Assembly (NCBI GenBank): GCA_021845805.1 | Contig: JAJZVD010000006.1 | Coordinates: forward strand, 19,136 to 83,135 | Direction: 5' to 3' | DNA from: Pseudomonadota bacterium | GTDB lineage: Bacteria > Pseudomonadota > Alphaproteobacteria > Rhodobacterales > Rhodobacteraceae | Length of the DNA: 64,000 bases | In this document: piece after piece, positions 20,187 through 29,043 of the stretch | Layout: each line of letters begins with the position of its first letter | Position numbering within the stretch: position 1 is the stretch's first letter | Program-made: the position numbers and the translations under genes | Notes under the pieces: model-generated | The model's input: the letters and a program-made list of their open reading frames with translations, nothing else | Told to the model about the DNA's origin: nothing | Database searches by the model: none

Positions 20187-21076
20187 ATCCGGTCGGGCAG
20201 TGCCCAGCCGCGCAGCAGCTCGTCCGCGCCCATCGGGCGCTTGCCTTCGCGCTGCGCCAGCGTGATGTCCACCGCCCCGCTGCCACAGGCCACCGTCAGC
20301 CCGCCCAGCACCGTGCCCGGCGCCCCCTGTCCGTCCACCACGCGCGAACGCAGAAGCTTCAGCCGTTCGGCCCCCACCTGCACCCAGGCGCCGGGAAAGG
20401 GCGACAGGCCGCGGATCTGGCGATCCACTTCGGGCGCTGCCTTCGTGAAATCCACCTGCGCCTCGGCCTTGTCGATCTTCTGCGCATAGGTCACGCCATC
20501 GGCGGGCTGCGGCTCTGGCACCAGCGTCTCCAGACGCTCCAGCGCCTCGATGATCGCCACGGCCCCCAGCGCCGACAGCCGGTCGTGCAGCTCGGCGGTG
20601 GTTTCCCCGGCCCCGATCGGGATCGCCCGGCGCAGCAGCACCGGCCCGGTATCCAGCCCAGCATCCATCTGCATGATGCAGACGCCGGTTTCCGCGTCCC
20701 CCGCCATGATCGCCCGATGGATCGGCGCCGCCCCCCGCCACCGCGGCAGAAGCGAGGCGTGGATGTTCAGGCACCCTTTCGCCGGCGCCGCAAGGATCGC
20801 GGGCGGCAGGATCAGCCCATAGGCCACCACAACCGCCACATCTGCGCCCAGCGCCGCAAAGTCGGCCTGTGCCTCGGCGGTGCGCAGGCTGACCGGGTGG
20901 CGCACCGGCAGGCCCAGCGCCTCGGCCCGCGCCTGCACGGGGCTGGGCCGATCCTTCTTGCCGCGCCCGGCGGGCCGGGGCGGCTGGCAGTAGACGCAGA
21001 CCACCTGGTGCCGGTCCGCCAGCGCATCCAGCACCGGCACCGAAAACTCGGGCGTGCCCATGAACACCACCCTCAT
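20183..21076 (-). CDS. fmt: Methionyl-tRNA formyltransferase
   Basis: Formylates initiator Met-tRNA using 10-formyltetrahydrofolate. The 297 residues begin [16 protein letters not shown] and contain the catalytic block [17 protein letters not shown] and DTGPVL, typical of Fmt. It is the last gene of a four-gene unit def-def-def-fmt joined by ATGA or GTGA overlaps, linking addition and removal of the formyl group. The 3' end overlaps the TetR gene by four bases. Confidence 0.97.
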   Translation of the reverse strand: MRVVFMGTPEFSVPVLDALADRHQVVCVYCQPPRPAGRGKKDRPSPVQARAEALGLPVRHPVSLRTAEAQADFAALGADVAVVVAYGLILPPAILAAPAKGCLNIHASLLPRWRGAAPIHRAIMAGDAETGVCIMQMDAGLDTGPVLLRRAIPIGAGETTAELHDRLSALGAVAIIEALERLETLVPEPQPADGVTYAQKIDKAEAQVDFTKAAPEVDRQIRGLSPFPGAWVQVGAERLKLLRSRVVDGQGAPGTVLGGLTVACGSGAVDITLAQREGKRPMGADELLRGWALPDRI

Positions 21077-21576
21077 GCCCGCCTCGCCAGCTTCTGCGCC
21101 CGCGCGATCAGCATCTTCCGCTTCAGGGCCGACAGATGATCGAAATACATCCGCCCGTTCAGATGGTCGATCTGGTGCTGCACGCTGGTGGCCCAGAGGT
21201 CCACGAAATCGCGTTCCTCCACCGCGCCGCCTTCGTTCAGGAAGCGCACCGTCACCGCCCGCGGCCGCGCAATCACCGCCGAGACACCGGGCAGGTTCGG
21301 GCTGGCCTCCTCATGCTCGCGGAACTTGACCGAGGCATGCAGAACCTCGGGGTTGGCCATCTTCACCGCCTGCCCGCGCCGGTCCGAACAGTCGACCACC
21401 GCCAGCCGCAACATGACCCCGATCTGCGGCGCGCCAAGACCATAGCCCGGCATCGCATCCATCGTTTCCACCATGTCGGCCCAGATCGCGCGGATCTCGT
21501 CGGTGATCGCCGCAACCGGCGCGGCGGCGGTCTGCAACCTGCGGTCGGGCCAGGGCAGGAAGGGGCGGACGGTCAT
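21073..21576 (-). CDS. Degenerate peptide deformylase-like protein
   Basis: A 167-residue homologue of peptide deformylase. Motif 1 is GYGLGAPQ (close to normal). Motif 2, normally EGCLS with the metal-binding cysteine, reads EASPN (90-94), so the Cys is Ser92. Motif 3, normally HExDH, reads HQIDH (134-138), so the catalytic Glu is Gln135. Loss of the metal ligand and the general base should abolish deformylase activity. The fold and both histidines remain. The frame is intact and coupled by ATGA to both neighbours, which argues that it is expressed, not decaying. A ribosome- or peptide-binding role is possible. Confidence 0.85.
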   Translation of the reverse strand: MTVRPFLPWPDRRLQTAAAPVAAITDEIRAIWADMVETMDAMPGYGLGAPQIGVMLRLAVVDCSDRRGQAVKMANPEVLHASVKFREHEEASPNLPGVSAVIARPRAVTVRFLNEGGAVEERDFVDLWATSVQHQIDHLNGRMYFDHLSALKRKMLIARAQKLARRA

Positions 21577-22079
21577 GGGCCCTCGATCCTGCGCAGCACG
21601 TCGGCCATCGCCGCCCGGGTCTGGGCGTCCAGCCGGTCGATGCAGAGAATGCCGTCCAGATGGTCGCGTTCATGTTGCACGCAGACGGCAGCGAATCCGG
21701 TGAAGGCGTCCTCGTGCCGCGCGCCGTCCAGCCCGGTAAAGCGCAGCGTCACCGCGGCGGGCCGGGTCACGGCCACAGTGATCCCCGGCAGCGACAGGCA
21801 GCCTTCGGAACAGGACGCCGTTTCCGGACTGGCCCAGACGATCTCGGGGTCGATCATCACGCAGGGGTCGGGCGCCCCCTCTTTCCAGCCGCAGTCCATC
21901 ACGAAGATCCGCCGCATCTCGCCGATCTGAGGCCCGGCAAGACCCCTGCCCGGCGCGGCATACATCACGCGCAGCATTTCATCGGCCAGCGCGCGGATCT
22001 CGTCGGTCACCTCGCCCACCGGCGCGGCCACGCTGCGCAGGCGCCGGTCCGGCATCCGCAGGATCGGCCGGTCGTTCAC
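21573..22079 (-). CDS. def: Peptide deformylase, second copy
   Basis: A 168-residue metallo-hydrolase that removes the N-formyl group from nascent proteins. Active-site motifs are GRGLAGPQ, EGCLS with Cys94 and HERDH with His136, Glu137 and His140, all catalytically complete. The motif-1 change (AAPQ to AGPQ) is unusual. The start is GTG at 22079, overlapping the stop of the first def (GTGA). It is more divergent from the canonical enzyme than the upstream copy and may act on a subset of proteins. Confidence 0.88.
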   Translation of the reverse strand: MNDRPILRMPDRRLRSVAAPVGEVTDEIRALADEMLRVMYAAPGRGLAGPQIGEMRRIFVMDCGWKEGAPDPCVMIDPEIVWASPETASCSEGCLSLPGITVAVTRPAAVTLRFTGLDGARHEDAFTGFAAVCVQHERDHLDGILCIDRLDAQTRAAMADVLRRIEGP

Positions 22080-22597
22080 GCCCGCGCCCGTTCGCGCTTC
22101 AGCTTTTCCATCCGCCGGGTAATCATCTGCCGCTTCAGCCCCGTCAGGTAGTCGATGAAAAGCTTGCCATCCAGATGGTCGATCTCGTGCTGCACGCAGG
22201 TGGCCCAGAGCCCCTTGAACTCTTCCTCCTGCGTGGTGCCGTCCAGGGCCGTCCAGCGCACCCGAACCTCGGCAGGGCGCTCCACATCGGCATATTGCTC
22301 GGGGATCGACAGGCAGCCTTCCTCGTAGACGCTGCGCGCCTCGGACGACCAGGTGATGACCGGGTTCACCAGGACCATCGGGCGCGGCGGCGCCTCGGCC
22401 TCTTTCACGCAATCCATCACGATCAGTCGCCGGGTGACGCCCACCTGCGGCGCGGCGAGACCGATGCCGGGCGCGTCGTACATCGTCTCCAGCATGTCTT
22501 CGGCCAGCTGGCCGATCTCGGTCGAGAGGCTCTCAACCGGGTCGCACAGCTTCTTCAGCCGGGGGTCGGGATGGATCAGGATGGGGCGGATGCTCAT
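22076..22597 (-). CDS. def: Peptide deformylase, canonical copy
   Basis: A 173-residue enzyme with all textbook motifs: GIGLAAPQ, EGCLSIP with Cys95, and HEIDH with His137, Glu138 and His141. It heads the def-def-def-fmt operon. The start at 22597 is supported by family N-termini (MSIRPILIHPDPRL) and by a promoter whose -10 lies only 7 bases upstream, implying a leaderless or near-leaderless mRNA. Confidence 0.96.
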   Translation of the reverse strand: MSIRPILIHPDPRLKKLCDPVESLSTEIGQLAEDMLETMYDAPGIGLAAPQVGVTRRLIVMDCVKEAEAPPRPMVLVNPVITWSSEARSVYEEGCLSIPEQYADVERPAEVRVRWTALDGTTQEEEFKGLWATCVQHEIDHLDGKLFIDYLTGLKRQMITRRMEKLKRERARA

Positions 22598-22604
22598 GCC
22601 CGAG

Positions 22605-22633
22605 GATTTAGGCGATGATGCCCCGCCGTGCAA
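22605..22633 (-). promoter_or_regulatory. Promoter of def-fmt operon
   Basis: Minus-strand TTGCAC, 17-base spacer, TAAATC. The -10 ends 7 bases from the ATG of the first def, so the transcript would have almost no leader. Confidence 0.5.
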
Positions 22634-22783
22634 CGGCGACGTGGATCAGCCGCAGCGGGGACACAAGTTCCGCGTAATCTGGAATAGGCAGACCGTTTTC
22701 CTGAATTTTATCGCCACTCAAGGAATTCCTCTTGCCTTTCCGGACAATGCAGGGATTTCCACTTTCCCCCGCGAACTCCGCCC

Positions 22784-22811
22784 TTGCACTGGCCGCCCGA
22801 CTCGCTAGGGT
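22784..22811 (+). promoter_or_regulatory. Promoter of patB-like gene
   Basis: TTGCAC, 16-base spacer, TAGGGT, 21 bases before the ATG, with GGAGG between. Confidence 0.4.
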
Positions 22812-22832
22812 CGCGCGGAAACGGAGGGCCCC

Positions 22833-24005
22833 ATGTCGTTCGACGAGATCATCAACCGCCGCGGCACCCATTGCGCGAAATGGGACATGATGGAAAACGT
22901 CTACGGCGTACCGGCAGAGACCGGCATCGCCATGTGGGTCGCCGATATGGACTTCCGCCCCCCGGCCTGCGTCAGCGCGGCGGTGCAGGGGATGGTCGAT
23001 CACGGGATCTACGGCTACTTCGGCGATGACCGCGCCTATCTGGACGCAATCCGCTGGTGGATGGCCACGCGGCATGGCTGGGATGTGGCGGCCGACAGCA
23101 TCCTGACCACGCACGGGCTGGTCAACGGCACCGCGCTTTGCGTGGACGCCTTCACCAAACCCGGCGATGGCGTGGTGCTGACGACCCCGGTCTACCACGC
23201 CTTCGCCCGCGTCATCAAAGCCGCCGGGCGCGAGGTGGTGGAATGCCCGCTGGCACTGACCGATGGCCGGTATCAGATGGACTTCGACGCCTGGGACGCC
23301 CGGATGACCGGGCGCGAGACCATGCTGATCCTCTGCTCGCCGCACAACCCGGGCGGCCGCGTCTGGACGGCGGCCGAACTTGCAGGCGTGGCCGCCTTCG
23401 CGCGTCGGCACAACCTGATCCTGGTGTCGGACGAGATCCACCACGACCTGGTGCTGCCGGGGCAGCGCCACACCATCATGGCCAAGGCCGCGCCAGACAT
23501 CCTTGACCGGCTGGTCATCATGTCTTCGACCACCAAGACGTTCAACATCGCGGGCTGCCATTCCGGCAACGTCATCATCCCCGATGCCACGCTGCGCGCG
23601 CGCTTCGCGGGGCGGCTGGCGGCGCTGGGCATCTCGCCGAATTCCTTCGGCATGGTCATGGCCACTGCCGCCTATTCGCCGGACGGCGCGGCCTGGGTGG
23701 ATGGGCTGATGGCCTATCTGGATGGCAACCGCGCGCTGTTCGACGCAGGCATCAACGCCATCCCCGGCCTGCGATCGATGCCGCTCGAGGCGACCTACCT
23801 CGCCTGGGTCGATTTCGCGGGCACCGGCATGGCCGCGGCCGAGTTCACCGCACGGGTGGAACGCCAGGCGCAGATCGCGGCCAACCACGGCGGAACCTTC
23901 GGCAAGGGCGGCGAAAGCTTCATGCGCTTCAACCTGGCGACGCCGCGCAGCGTCGTGGCCGAGGCGGTGGAACGGTTGCAGGCCGCTTTCCGCGACCTGC
24001 AATAA
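22833..24005 (+). CDS. patB: PatB/MalY-family PLP-dependent C-S lyase or aminotransferase
   Basis: A 390-residue fold-type I PLP enzyme. The pattern MWVADMDFRPP, YGYFGDD, SPHNPGGRVW, SDEIHHDL and the PLP lysine Lys235 in SSTTKTFNIAG places it in the MalY/PatB group, which cleaves cystathionine or other cysteine-S conjugates to thiols, pyruvate and ammonia. The exact substrate cannot be assigned. GGAGG lies 7 bases before the start. It is monocistronic with its own promoter, and converges on the small gene at 24009 with a 3-base gap. Confidence 0.87.
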   Translation: MSFDEIINRRGTHCAKWDMMENVYGVPAETGIAMWVADMDFRPPACVSAAVQGMVDHGIYGYFGDDRAYLDAIRWWMATRHGWDVAADSILTTHGLVNGTALCVDAFTKPGDGVVLTTPVYHAFARVIKAAGREVVECPLALTDGRYQMDFDAWDARMTGRETMLILCSPHNPGGRVWTAAELAGVAAFARRHNLILVSDEIHHDLVLPGQRHTIMAKAAPDILDRLVIMSSTTKTFNIAGCHSGNVIIPDATLRARFAGRLAALGISPNSFGMVMATAAYSPDGAAWVDGLMAYLDGNRALFDAGINAIPGLRSMPLEATYLAWVDFAGTGMAAAEFTARVERQAQIAANHGGTFGKGGESFMRFNLATPRSVVAEAVERLQAAFRDLQ

Positions 24006-24008
24006 CCT

Positions 24009-24359
24009 TCAGCCGCGCGGCAAGAGGCCCGCGGGGGCGTTCTCGTCCCGCTCGAAATCCAGCGGGGCGCGATCCAGCGCCTCGTGGATCCACTTGAATT
24101 CGCAGACCAGTTCGCCCTCGGCCTCGGACGATGCGATGATGAGCGCCTGCCACAGGTGGCGCGAGCCGTCGTAGATGTCGACCAGCCCGCGCAGATGCGG
24201 CACCGTGGAGGCATCCAGCGCAAGGCCGCTGTCCCACATGCGCAAGATCGGGTGCACCTGGGTGCCGACCTGCAGACGCAGGCGCGAGGCCTTCCGCTCG
24301 GCCCGCTTGCGGGCCTGCAACAGCCCTTCGCGCACATCTTTCGGCAGTTGTTCCAGCAT
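24009..24359 (-). CDS. Conserved hypothetical protein, 116 residues
   Basis: No family recognised. A basic N-terminal helix (MLEQLPKDVREGLLQARKRAERKASRLRLQVG) is followed by a mixed domain with DIYDGSRHLWQALI and CEFKWIHEALDRAPLDFERD. It has no transmembrane segment and looks cytoplasmic. ATG at 24359 is chosen because GGAGG stands 6 bases upstream; the longer frame runs into the dapA terminator. It lies downstream of dapA in the same direction, but the terminator separates them. Confidence 0.65.
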   Translation of the reverse strand: MLEQLPKDVREGLLQARKRAERKASRLRLQVGTQVHPILRMWDSGLALDASTVPHLRGLVDIYDGSRHLWQALIIASSEAEGELVCEFKWIHEALDRAPLDFERDENAPAGLLPRG

Positions 24360-24415
24360 CACACACCTCCGTGCCTCAAGTTTGTGCACGAAGGTGGTTA
24401 AAACATGGAAACAGA

Positions 24416-24442
24416 AGGGGTTGCGCATCTTCCGCAACCCCT
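24416..24442 (-). terminator. Rho-independent terminator of dapA
   Basis: Perfect 10-bp stem AGGGGTTGCG / CGCAACCCCT with a 7-base loop, 23 bases after the dapA stop; on the minus strand the T-rich TTCTGTTT follows. Confidence 0.75.
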
Positions 24443-24465
24443 GTTGCAGTTTCGCTACAACTGTG

Positions 24466-25350
24466 TCAGTTCAGCAACCCGGCGTGACGCATGGCCGCAT
24501 CGATCCGCGCCTTGGTTCCATCGGTCAGCCCTACCAGCGGCAGCCGCACCTCGTCCGAGGCAAGCCCCAGGCGCGACAGGCCGTACTTCGCCCCCGCCAC
24601 CCCGGGTTCCAGGAAGATCGCGGTGTGCAGAGGCATCAGCCGGTCCTGATACTCCAGCGCCTTCGCGTAGTCGCCCGCCAGCGTTGCGGCCTGGAATTCG
24701 GCGCAGAGCCGTGGCGCGACATTGGCGGTGACGGAAATGCATCCCACCCCGCCATGCGCGTTGAACCCCAGCGCCGAGGCATCCTCGCCCGACAGCTGGA
24801 TGAAATCCGCCCCGCAGGTCTGGCGCTGCTTCGACACCCGGGTGATGTCGCCGGTGGCGTCCTTCACCCCGATGATGCGCGGCAGCCTGGCCAGTTCGCC
24901 CATCGTCTCGGGCGTCATGTCCACCACCGACCGGCCGGGGATGTTGTAGATCACGATGGGCAGGCTGCAACTGTCATGCAGCGCCTTGAAATGGGCGAAC
25001 ATCCCGGCCTGCGTCGGCTTGTTGTAATAGGGCGTCACCACCAGCGCGGCATCGGCGCCCACCCGCTCGGCATGGCGGATCAGGCGGATCCCCTCGACCG
25101 TGTTGTTCGACCCCGCGCCCGCGATCACCGGCACGCGGCCCGCAGCGGCCTTCACCACCTCTTCCACGACACGTTCGTGCTCTTCATGGCTGAGCGTCGG
25201 GCTTTCGCCCGTCGTGCCCACCGGAACCAGCCCGGCAGAGCCTTCGGCGATATGCCACTCGACCAGTTTTTTCAGCGTGTCCAGATCCAGCTCGCCGTTC
25301 TTGAACGGCGTCACCAGGGCGGGGATGGACCCTTTGATCCCTTTGATCAT
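24466..25350 (-). CDS. dapA: 4-Hydroxy-tetrahydrodipicolinate synthase
   Basis: Condenses pyruvate with aspartate semialdehyde in lysine and diaminopimelate synthesis. The 294 residues contain [16 protein letters not shown], Tyr135 in YNIPGRS and Schiff-base Lys163 in VKDATGD. The ATG at 25350 is preferred to a GTG three codons earlier because of spacing to AAGGAG. It ends in a clear terminator. The divergent neighbour is a lytic transglycosylase, so two peptidoglycan-related genes share an intergenic region. Confidence 0.96.
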   Translation of the reverse strand: MIKGIKGSIPALVTPFKNGELDLDTLKKLVEWHIAEGSAGLVPVGTTGESPTLSHEEHERVVEEVVKAAAGRVPVIAGAGSNNTVEGIRLIRHAERVGADAALVVTPYYNKPTQAGMFAHFKALHDSCSLPIVIYNIPGRSVVDMTPETMGELARLPRIIGVKDATGDITRVSKQRQTCGADFIQLSGEDASALGFNAHGGVGCISVTANVAPRLCAEFQAATLAGDYAKALEYQDRLMPLHTAIFLEPGVAGAKYGLSRLGLASDEVRLPLVGLTDGTKARIDAAMRHAGLLN

Positions 25351-25446
25351 GACACGCACTCTCCTTGTTCTGGGCGCCTTGCGAGTCGCCCGGTCTGATG
25401 TCCGGCGGACCCTAGCCGGGCATCACGAGCTTGCCAAGTTTGTGTG

Positions 25447-25474
25447 TTGCAGCCCCGCCCCCGGCCGTTACACT
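25447..25474 (+). promoter_or_regulatory. Promoter of lytic transglycosylase gene
   Basis: TTGCAG, 16-base spacer, TACACT, about 40 bases before the ATG. The TACACTCGGAC string recurs at the tetR promoter. Confidence 0.4.
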
Positions 25475-25513
25475 CGGACGATCCCGCAACCCCGAAGCAC
25501 CCCCAAAGGACGC

Positions 25514-27451
25514 ATGACGCCGCCCCGCCACCTCCTGCCCCTCGCCCTTCTGCTGCTGGCCCTGGCCGGGTCGGCCGCGGCCGACGGGGGGCCCTTTGCC
25601 GATGCGCTGCAACTGGCCGACCAGAAGAACTGGGATGCGGCGCTTGCCTCGGCCCGGCAGGCGGGCGCCCTGCAGGTGGACGTGGTCGAATGGGAACGCC
25701 TGCGCGACGGCGACGGGACGTTTCCCGAATATGCCGCGTTCCTGGCCCGCCACCCCGACTGGCCGGGACTGGCCTTCCTGCGCCAGAAGGGCGAGGCGAC
25801 GATCACCTCCGACGTGGCCGCGCCCGACGTGATCGCCTATTTCGCCAAGGATGCGCCGCGCACCGCCGCCGGGTCGCTGGCCCTGCAGGCCGCGCTGCAA
25901 CGGATGGGCCGCGCCAATGACGCGCTGGCCGAGGCCGGGCGCGCCTGGCTGGCGCTGCCCTATGCGGCCGACGAACAGCAGGCCGAGCTTGCCGCCTTCG
26001 GCTCCAGTCTGGCCCCCCTGCACGAGCGGCGGCTTGACATGCTGCTCTGGCGCGGCCGCACGACCGAGGCGGGGCGGATGCTGCCGCTGGTCGGCCCCGT
26101 CGCGCAGGCGCTGGGCAAGGCCCGCATCGCGCTCCAGACCGAGGCCAAGGGGGTGGACGCGCTGGTGGCCGCCGTGCCCGCCGCCCGCCAGAACGACCCG
26201 GGCCTGGCGCATGACCGGTTCGAATACCGCTATTCCACCGGCAACCTCGATGGCGCGGCCGACCTGCTGTTGCAGTATTCCACCTCGGCCAAGGCGCTGG
26301 GCGACCCCGAGGCCTGGGCCAGCGAACGCGCCCGCCTTGCCCGGCGCGAGATGGTGGGCGGCGACGCGCGCAAGGCCTACCGGATGGCCGCGAACGACTT
26401 CCTGACCAGCGGCGGCAACCATGCCGATCTGGAGTTCCTGGCGGGCTACATCGCGCTGCAGAAGCTGCACGATCCGCGCAGCGCGATGACGCATTTCCAG
26501 AACCTCGGCAAGGTGGTGACAACGCCGATCAGCCTGTCGCGCGCCGCCTACTGGGAAGGCCGCGCCGCCGAGGCGATGGGCGACACCGCCGCCGCCCGCG
26601 CGGCCTATGCCCGGGGTGCGACCTTCCAGACCGCCTTCTACGGCCTTCTGTCGGCCGAAAAGGCGGGCCAGCCGCTGGACCCCGCGCTGCTGGGCGGCAC
26701 CCTGCCCGACTGGCGCGGCGCGGCCTTCCTGCAAAGCCCGGTGATCCAGGCCGCGCTTCTGCTGCAGAAGGCGGGTGACCGCACGCTGGCCAAACGGTTC
26801 TTCCTGCATGTGGCGGAAAGGCTGGATGCGACGGGGCTCGGCCAGATGGCGAACCTTGCGCTCAGCCTGAACGAGCCGCACATCGCCGTGCTGGTGGCCA
26901 AGAAGGCCGCCGACCGGAACGTGATCCTGCCGCGGGCCTATTTCCCGCTGACAAGCCTGGCCAAGGCCCGCCTGCCGGTGCCCACCGATCTGGCGCTTGC
27001 CATCGCCCGGCGGGAAAGCGAGTTCGACGAAACCGTGGTCAGCCCGGCAGGGGCGCTGGGGCTGATGCAGGTGATGCCGGCCACGGCCAGGCACATGTCC
27101 TCGGTCACCGGGCTCGCCTATGACCGGGCGCGGATGACGCAGGATGGCGATTACAACGCGGCCTTCGGCAGTGCCTATCTGGCCAGGCTGATCGACCAGT
27201 TCGGCCCCGCCCTGACGCTGGTGGCCGCGGGCTACAATGCCGGGCCCAACCGCGCCAGCGCCTGGATCGCCCAGTTGGGCGACCCCCGCGCGCCGGGCGT
27301 GGACCCGATCGACTGGATCGAAAGCGTCCCCTTCACGGAAACCCGCGACTACATCATGCGGGTATCCGAAAGCTACGAGATCTACCGCGCCAAGCTGGCG
27401 GGCCGGTCGCTTCCGATCCGGCTTACGGCAGAGCTGAAGGGCCAACGATAG
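25514..27451 (+). CDS. slt: Soluble lytic murein transglycosylase
   Basis: Periplasmic enzyme that cleaves murein glycans to 1,6-anhydro products. The 645 residues show a signal peptide (HLLPLALLLLALAGSAAA), a long alpha-superhelical region and a C-terminal Slt domain with catalytic Glu501 in ARRESEFDE, then SPAGALGLMQVMPATA and AGYNAGPNRASAW. These are complete family hallmarks. Start 25514 has AAAGGA upstream and yields the signal peptide directly; the longer frame runs antisense through dapA. The last 29 bases overlap the 3' end of the convergent EamA gene. Confidence 0.94.
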   Translation: MTPPRHLLPLALLLLALAGSAAADGGPFADALQLADQKNWDAALASARQAGALQVDVVEWERLRDGDGTFPEYAAFLARHPDWPGLAFLRQKGEATITSDVAAPDVIAYFAKDAPRTAAGSLALQAALQRMGRANDALAEAGRAWLALPYAADEQQAELAAFGSSLAPLHERRLDMLLWRGRTTEAGRMLPLVGPVAQALGKARIALQTEAKGVDALVAAVPAARQNDPGLAHDRFEYRYSTGNLDGAADLLLQYSTSAKALGDPEAWASERARLARREMVGGDARKAYRMAANDFLTSGGNHADLEFLAGYIALQKLHDPRSAMTHFQNLGKVVTTPISLSRAAYWEGRAAEAMGDTAAARAAYARGATFQTAFYGLLSAEKAGQPLDPALLGGTLPDWRGAAFLQSPVIQAALLLQKAGDRTLAKRFFLHVAERLDATGLGQMANLALSLNEPHIAVLVAKKAADRNVILPRAYFPLTSLAKARLPVPTDLALAIARRESEFDETVVSPAGALGLMQVMPATARHMSSVTGLAYDRARMTQDGDYNAAFGSAYLARLIDQFGPALTLVAAGYNAGPNRASAWIAQLGDPRAPGVDPIDWIESVPFTETRDYIMRVSESYEIYRAKLAGRSLPIRLTAELKGQR

Positions 27452-28319
27452 CGGCCTTCTTCACCCGCGCCCGCCACAGGGTGAAGACCCCGGCCGAAAC
27501 CACCACCACCGCGCCCAGCACCACGTTGGGTTCCAGCCGGTCGCCGAAGATCGTGGTGCCCAGGATCGAGGCGAACACAAGTTGCAGGAAGGCGAAGGGC
27601 TGGATCGCGCTGGCCTCGGCCACCTCGAAGGCGCGGATCAAGAGCCAGTGCCCCAGCGCCCCGGTGCAGCACAACAGCGCCATCCACGCCCAGTCGGGGC
27701 CGCTCATCGGCTGCCAGAACCACAGGCCCGGCCCGGTGATGGCCACGGCCCCCGCGATCCCGGTCCAGAAGAAACTGACCGACGCGGCATCCCTGCGCGC
27801 CACATAGCGGGTCAGAAGCCCGTAAAGCGCAAACATGAAAGCCGACACCAGCGGCACCAGCGCCCACGGCGAAAAGACCGTCACCCCCGGTTCAAGGATG
27901 ATCAGCACGCCAACGAAGCCGATCCCGATCGCCGTCCAGCGCCGCCAGCCGACCTTTTCGCCCAGCACCGGCCCCGACAGCGCCGCCACCAGCAGCGGAT
28001 AGCAAGTGAAGACCGCATGGCTTTCCACCAGCCCCAGCTTGGTGAAGGCCACGACCATCACCACCACTTCGGCCACCAGCAGGGCGCCACGGAAGATCTG
28101 CACCCCCGGCAGATGCGTCCTGACCGCCGCGCGCACACCGCCCGGCACGCGGGCCGCCATCAGCGTGACAAAGGCGGCGAAGAACCAGAACCGGATCATC
28201 ACCACCATGAACACGCTGTACTGGCTTGCCAGGTGGCGCGAGATCGCATCCTGCGCGGAAAAGACGACCGTGGTCGCGACCATCAGCAGGATACCGAGGC
28301 GGGTGTTCTGTTCGGTCAT
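27423..28319 (-). CDS. EamA-family (DMT superfamily) transporter
   Basis: A 298-residue protein with ten hydrophobic segments in two repeats, each ending with the EamA pattern (first repeat KLGLVESHAVFTCYPLLVAALSG, second AFEVAEASAIQPFAFLQLVF). The family exports metabolites such as amino acids or nucleosides across the inner membrane; the substrate is unknown. It is coupled by ATGA to mnmD upstream and overlaps slt at the 3' ends. Confidence 0.83.
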   Translation of the reverse strand: MTEQNTRLGILLMVATTVVFSAQDAISRHLASQYSVFMVVMIRFWFFAAFVTLMAARVPGGVRAAVRTHLPGVQIFRGALLVAEVVVMVVAFTKLGLVESHAVFTCYPLLVAALSGPVLGEKVGWRRWTAIGIGFVGVLIILEPGVTVFSPWALVPLVSAFMFALYGLLTRYVARRDAASVSFFWTGIAGAVAITGPGLWFWQPMSGPDWAWMALLCCTGALGHWLLIRAFEVAEASAIQPFAFLQLVFASILGTTIFGDRLEPNVVLGAVVVVSAGVFTLWRARVKKAAIVGPSALP

Positions 28320-28999
28320 CGCGGGTCCAGCCAGCCAGCGGTCATGTGTCGCTTCGTGCCGTGGCCCGGGCGCCGCTCTACCTGAAATCCGGCGGCCTGC
28401 AACCCCCGGCGAACGAAGCCTGCCGCCGTGTAGGTGGCGAAGGTGCCGCCCGGCGCGGTGTGCCGCGCCACCTCGGCCATCAGCGGCTCGGACCACAGCT
28501 CGGGGTTCTTGGCCGGGGAAAACCCGTCCAGGAACCAGGCATCGGCCATCCCCGTCCAGACGGGCAGCGTGTCGCGCGCATCGCCCAGGATCACCTCGGC
28601 CCGCACGCCGCCCAGTTCGAACACGGTCCGCCCCGCAGCCCAGGCGTCCAGGAACGGGGCCGCTACCACCTGCGCCTCGGGAAAGGCGGCCAGCGCCCGG
28701 GCGATATCGGGCGCGGCCATCGGAAAAGCCTCGAAACTGGTGAAACAGAGCCTTCCCTGCCCCCCCGCGGCCTGCCACGCAATCACCGTGGCCAGCAGGT
28801 TCAGCCCGGTGCCGAAGCCCAGTTCGGCAATGCGGAACCCGTCGCGGAACCGCTCTGGCAGCCGGTTTCCGGCCAGAAAGACATGCCGCGTTTCCGCCAG
28901 CCCGTTCTGCAAGGAAAAATACGGATCGTCGAACCGGGTGGAGACGGGCAAGCCGCCCTCGCGCCAGGCGATCGCTGCGGTCTGGTCGCTTTGCTGCAT
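28316..28999 (-). CDS. mnmD: tRNA mnm5s2U methyltransferase, stand-alone MnmD
   Basis: A 227-residue SAM-dependent methyltransferase equal to the N-terminal half of E. coli MnmC. Motifs are FDDPYFSLQNGLAETRHVF, the SAM loop ELGFGTGLN and WFLDGFSPAKNPELW. It makes the last methylation at U34 of tRNAs for Lys, Glu and others. AGGGGAA just upstream supports ATG 28999. The FAD oxidase half is encoded divergently 44 bases away, so the fused MnmC is split here. Confidence 0.92.
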   Translation of the reverse strand: MQQSDQTAAIAWREGGLPVSTRFDDPYFSLQNGLAETRHVFLAGNRLPERFRDGFRIAELGFGTGLNLLATVIAWQAAGGQGRLCFTSFEAFPMAAPDIARALAAFPEAQVVAAPFLDAWAAGRTVFELGGVRAEVILGDARDTLPVWTGMADAWFLDGFSPAKNPELWSEPLMAEVARHTAPGGTFATYTAAGFVRRGLQAAGFQVERRPGHGTKRHMTAGWLDPR

Positions 29000-29043
29000 T
29001 TCCCCTAAACCCTTCGGCGCGACAGTGCAGAAAGGCGCAGGGA

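Noticed and set aside
21073..21576. Third deformylase homologue as a pseudogene
   Set aside because: No frameshift or stop; the frame and couplings are intact, so it is listed as a CDS for a catalytically degenerate protein.
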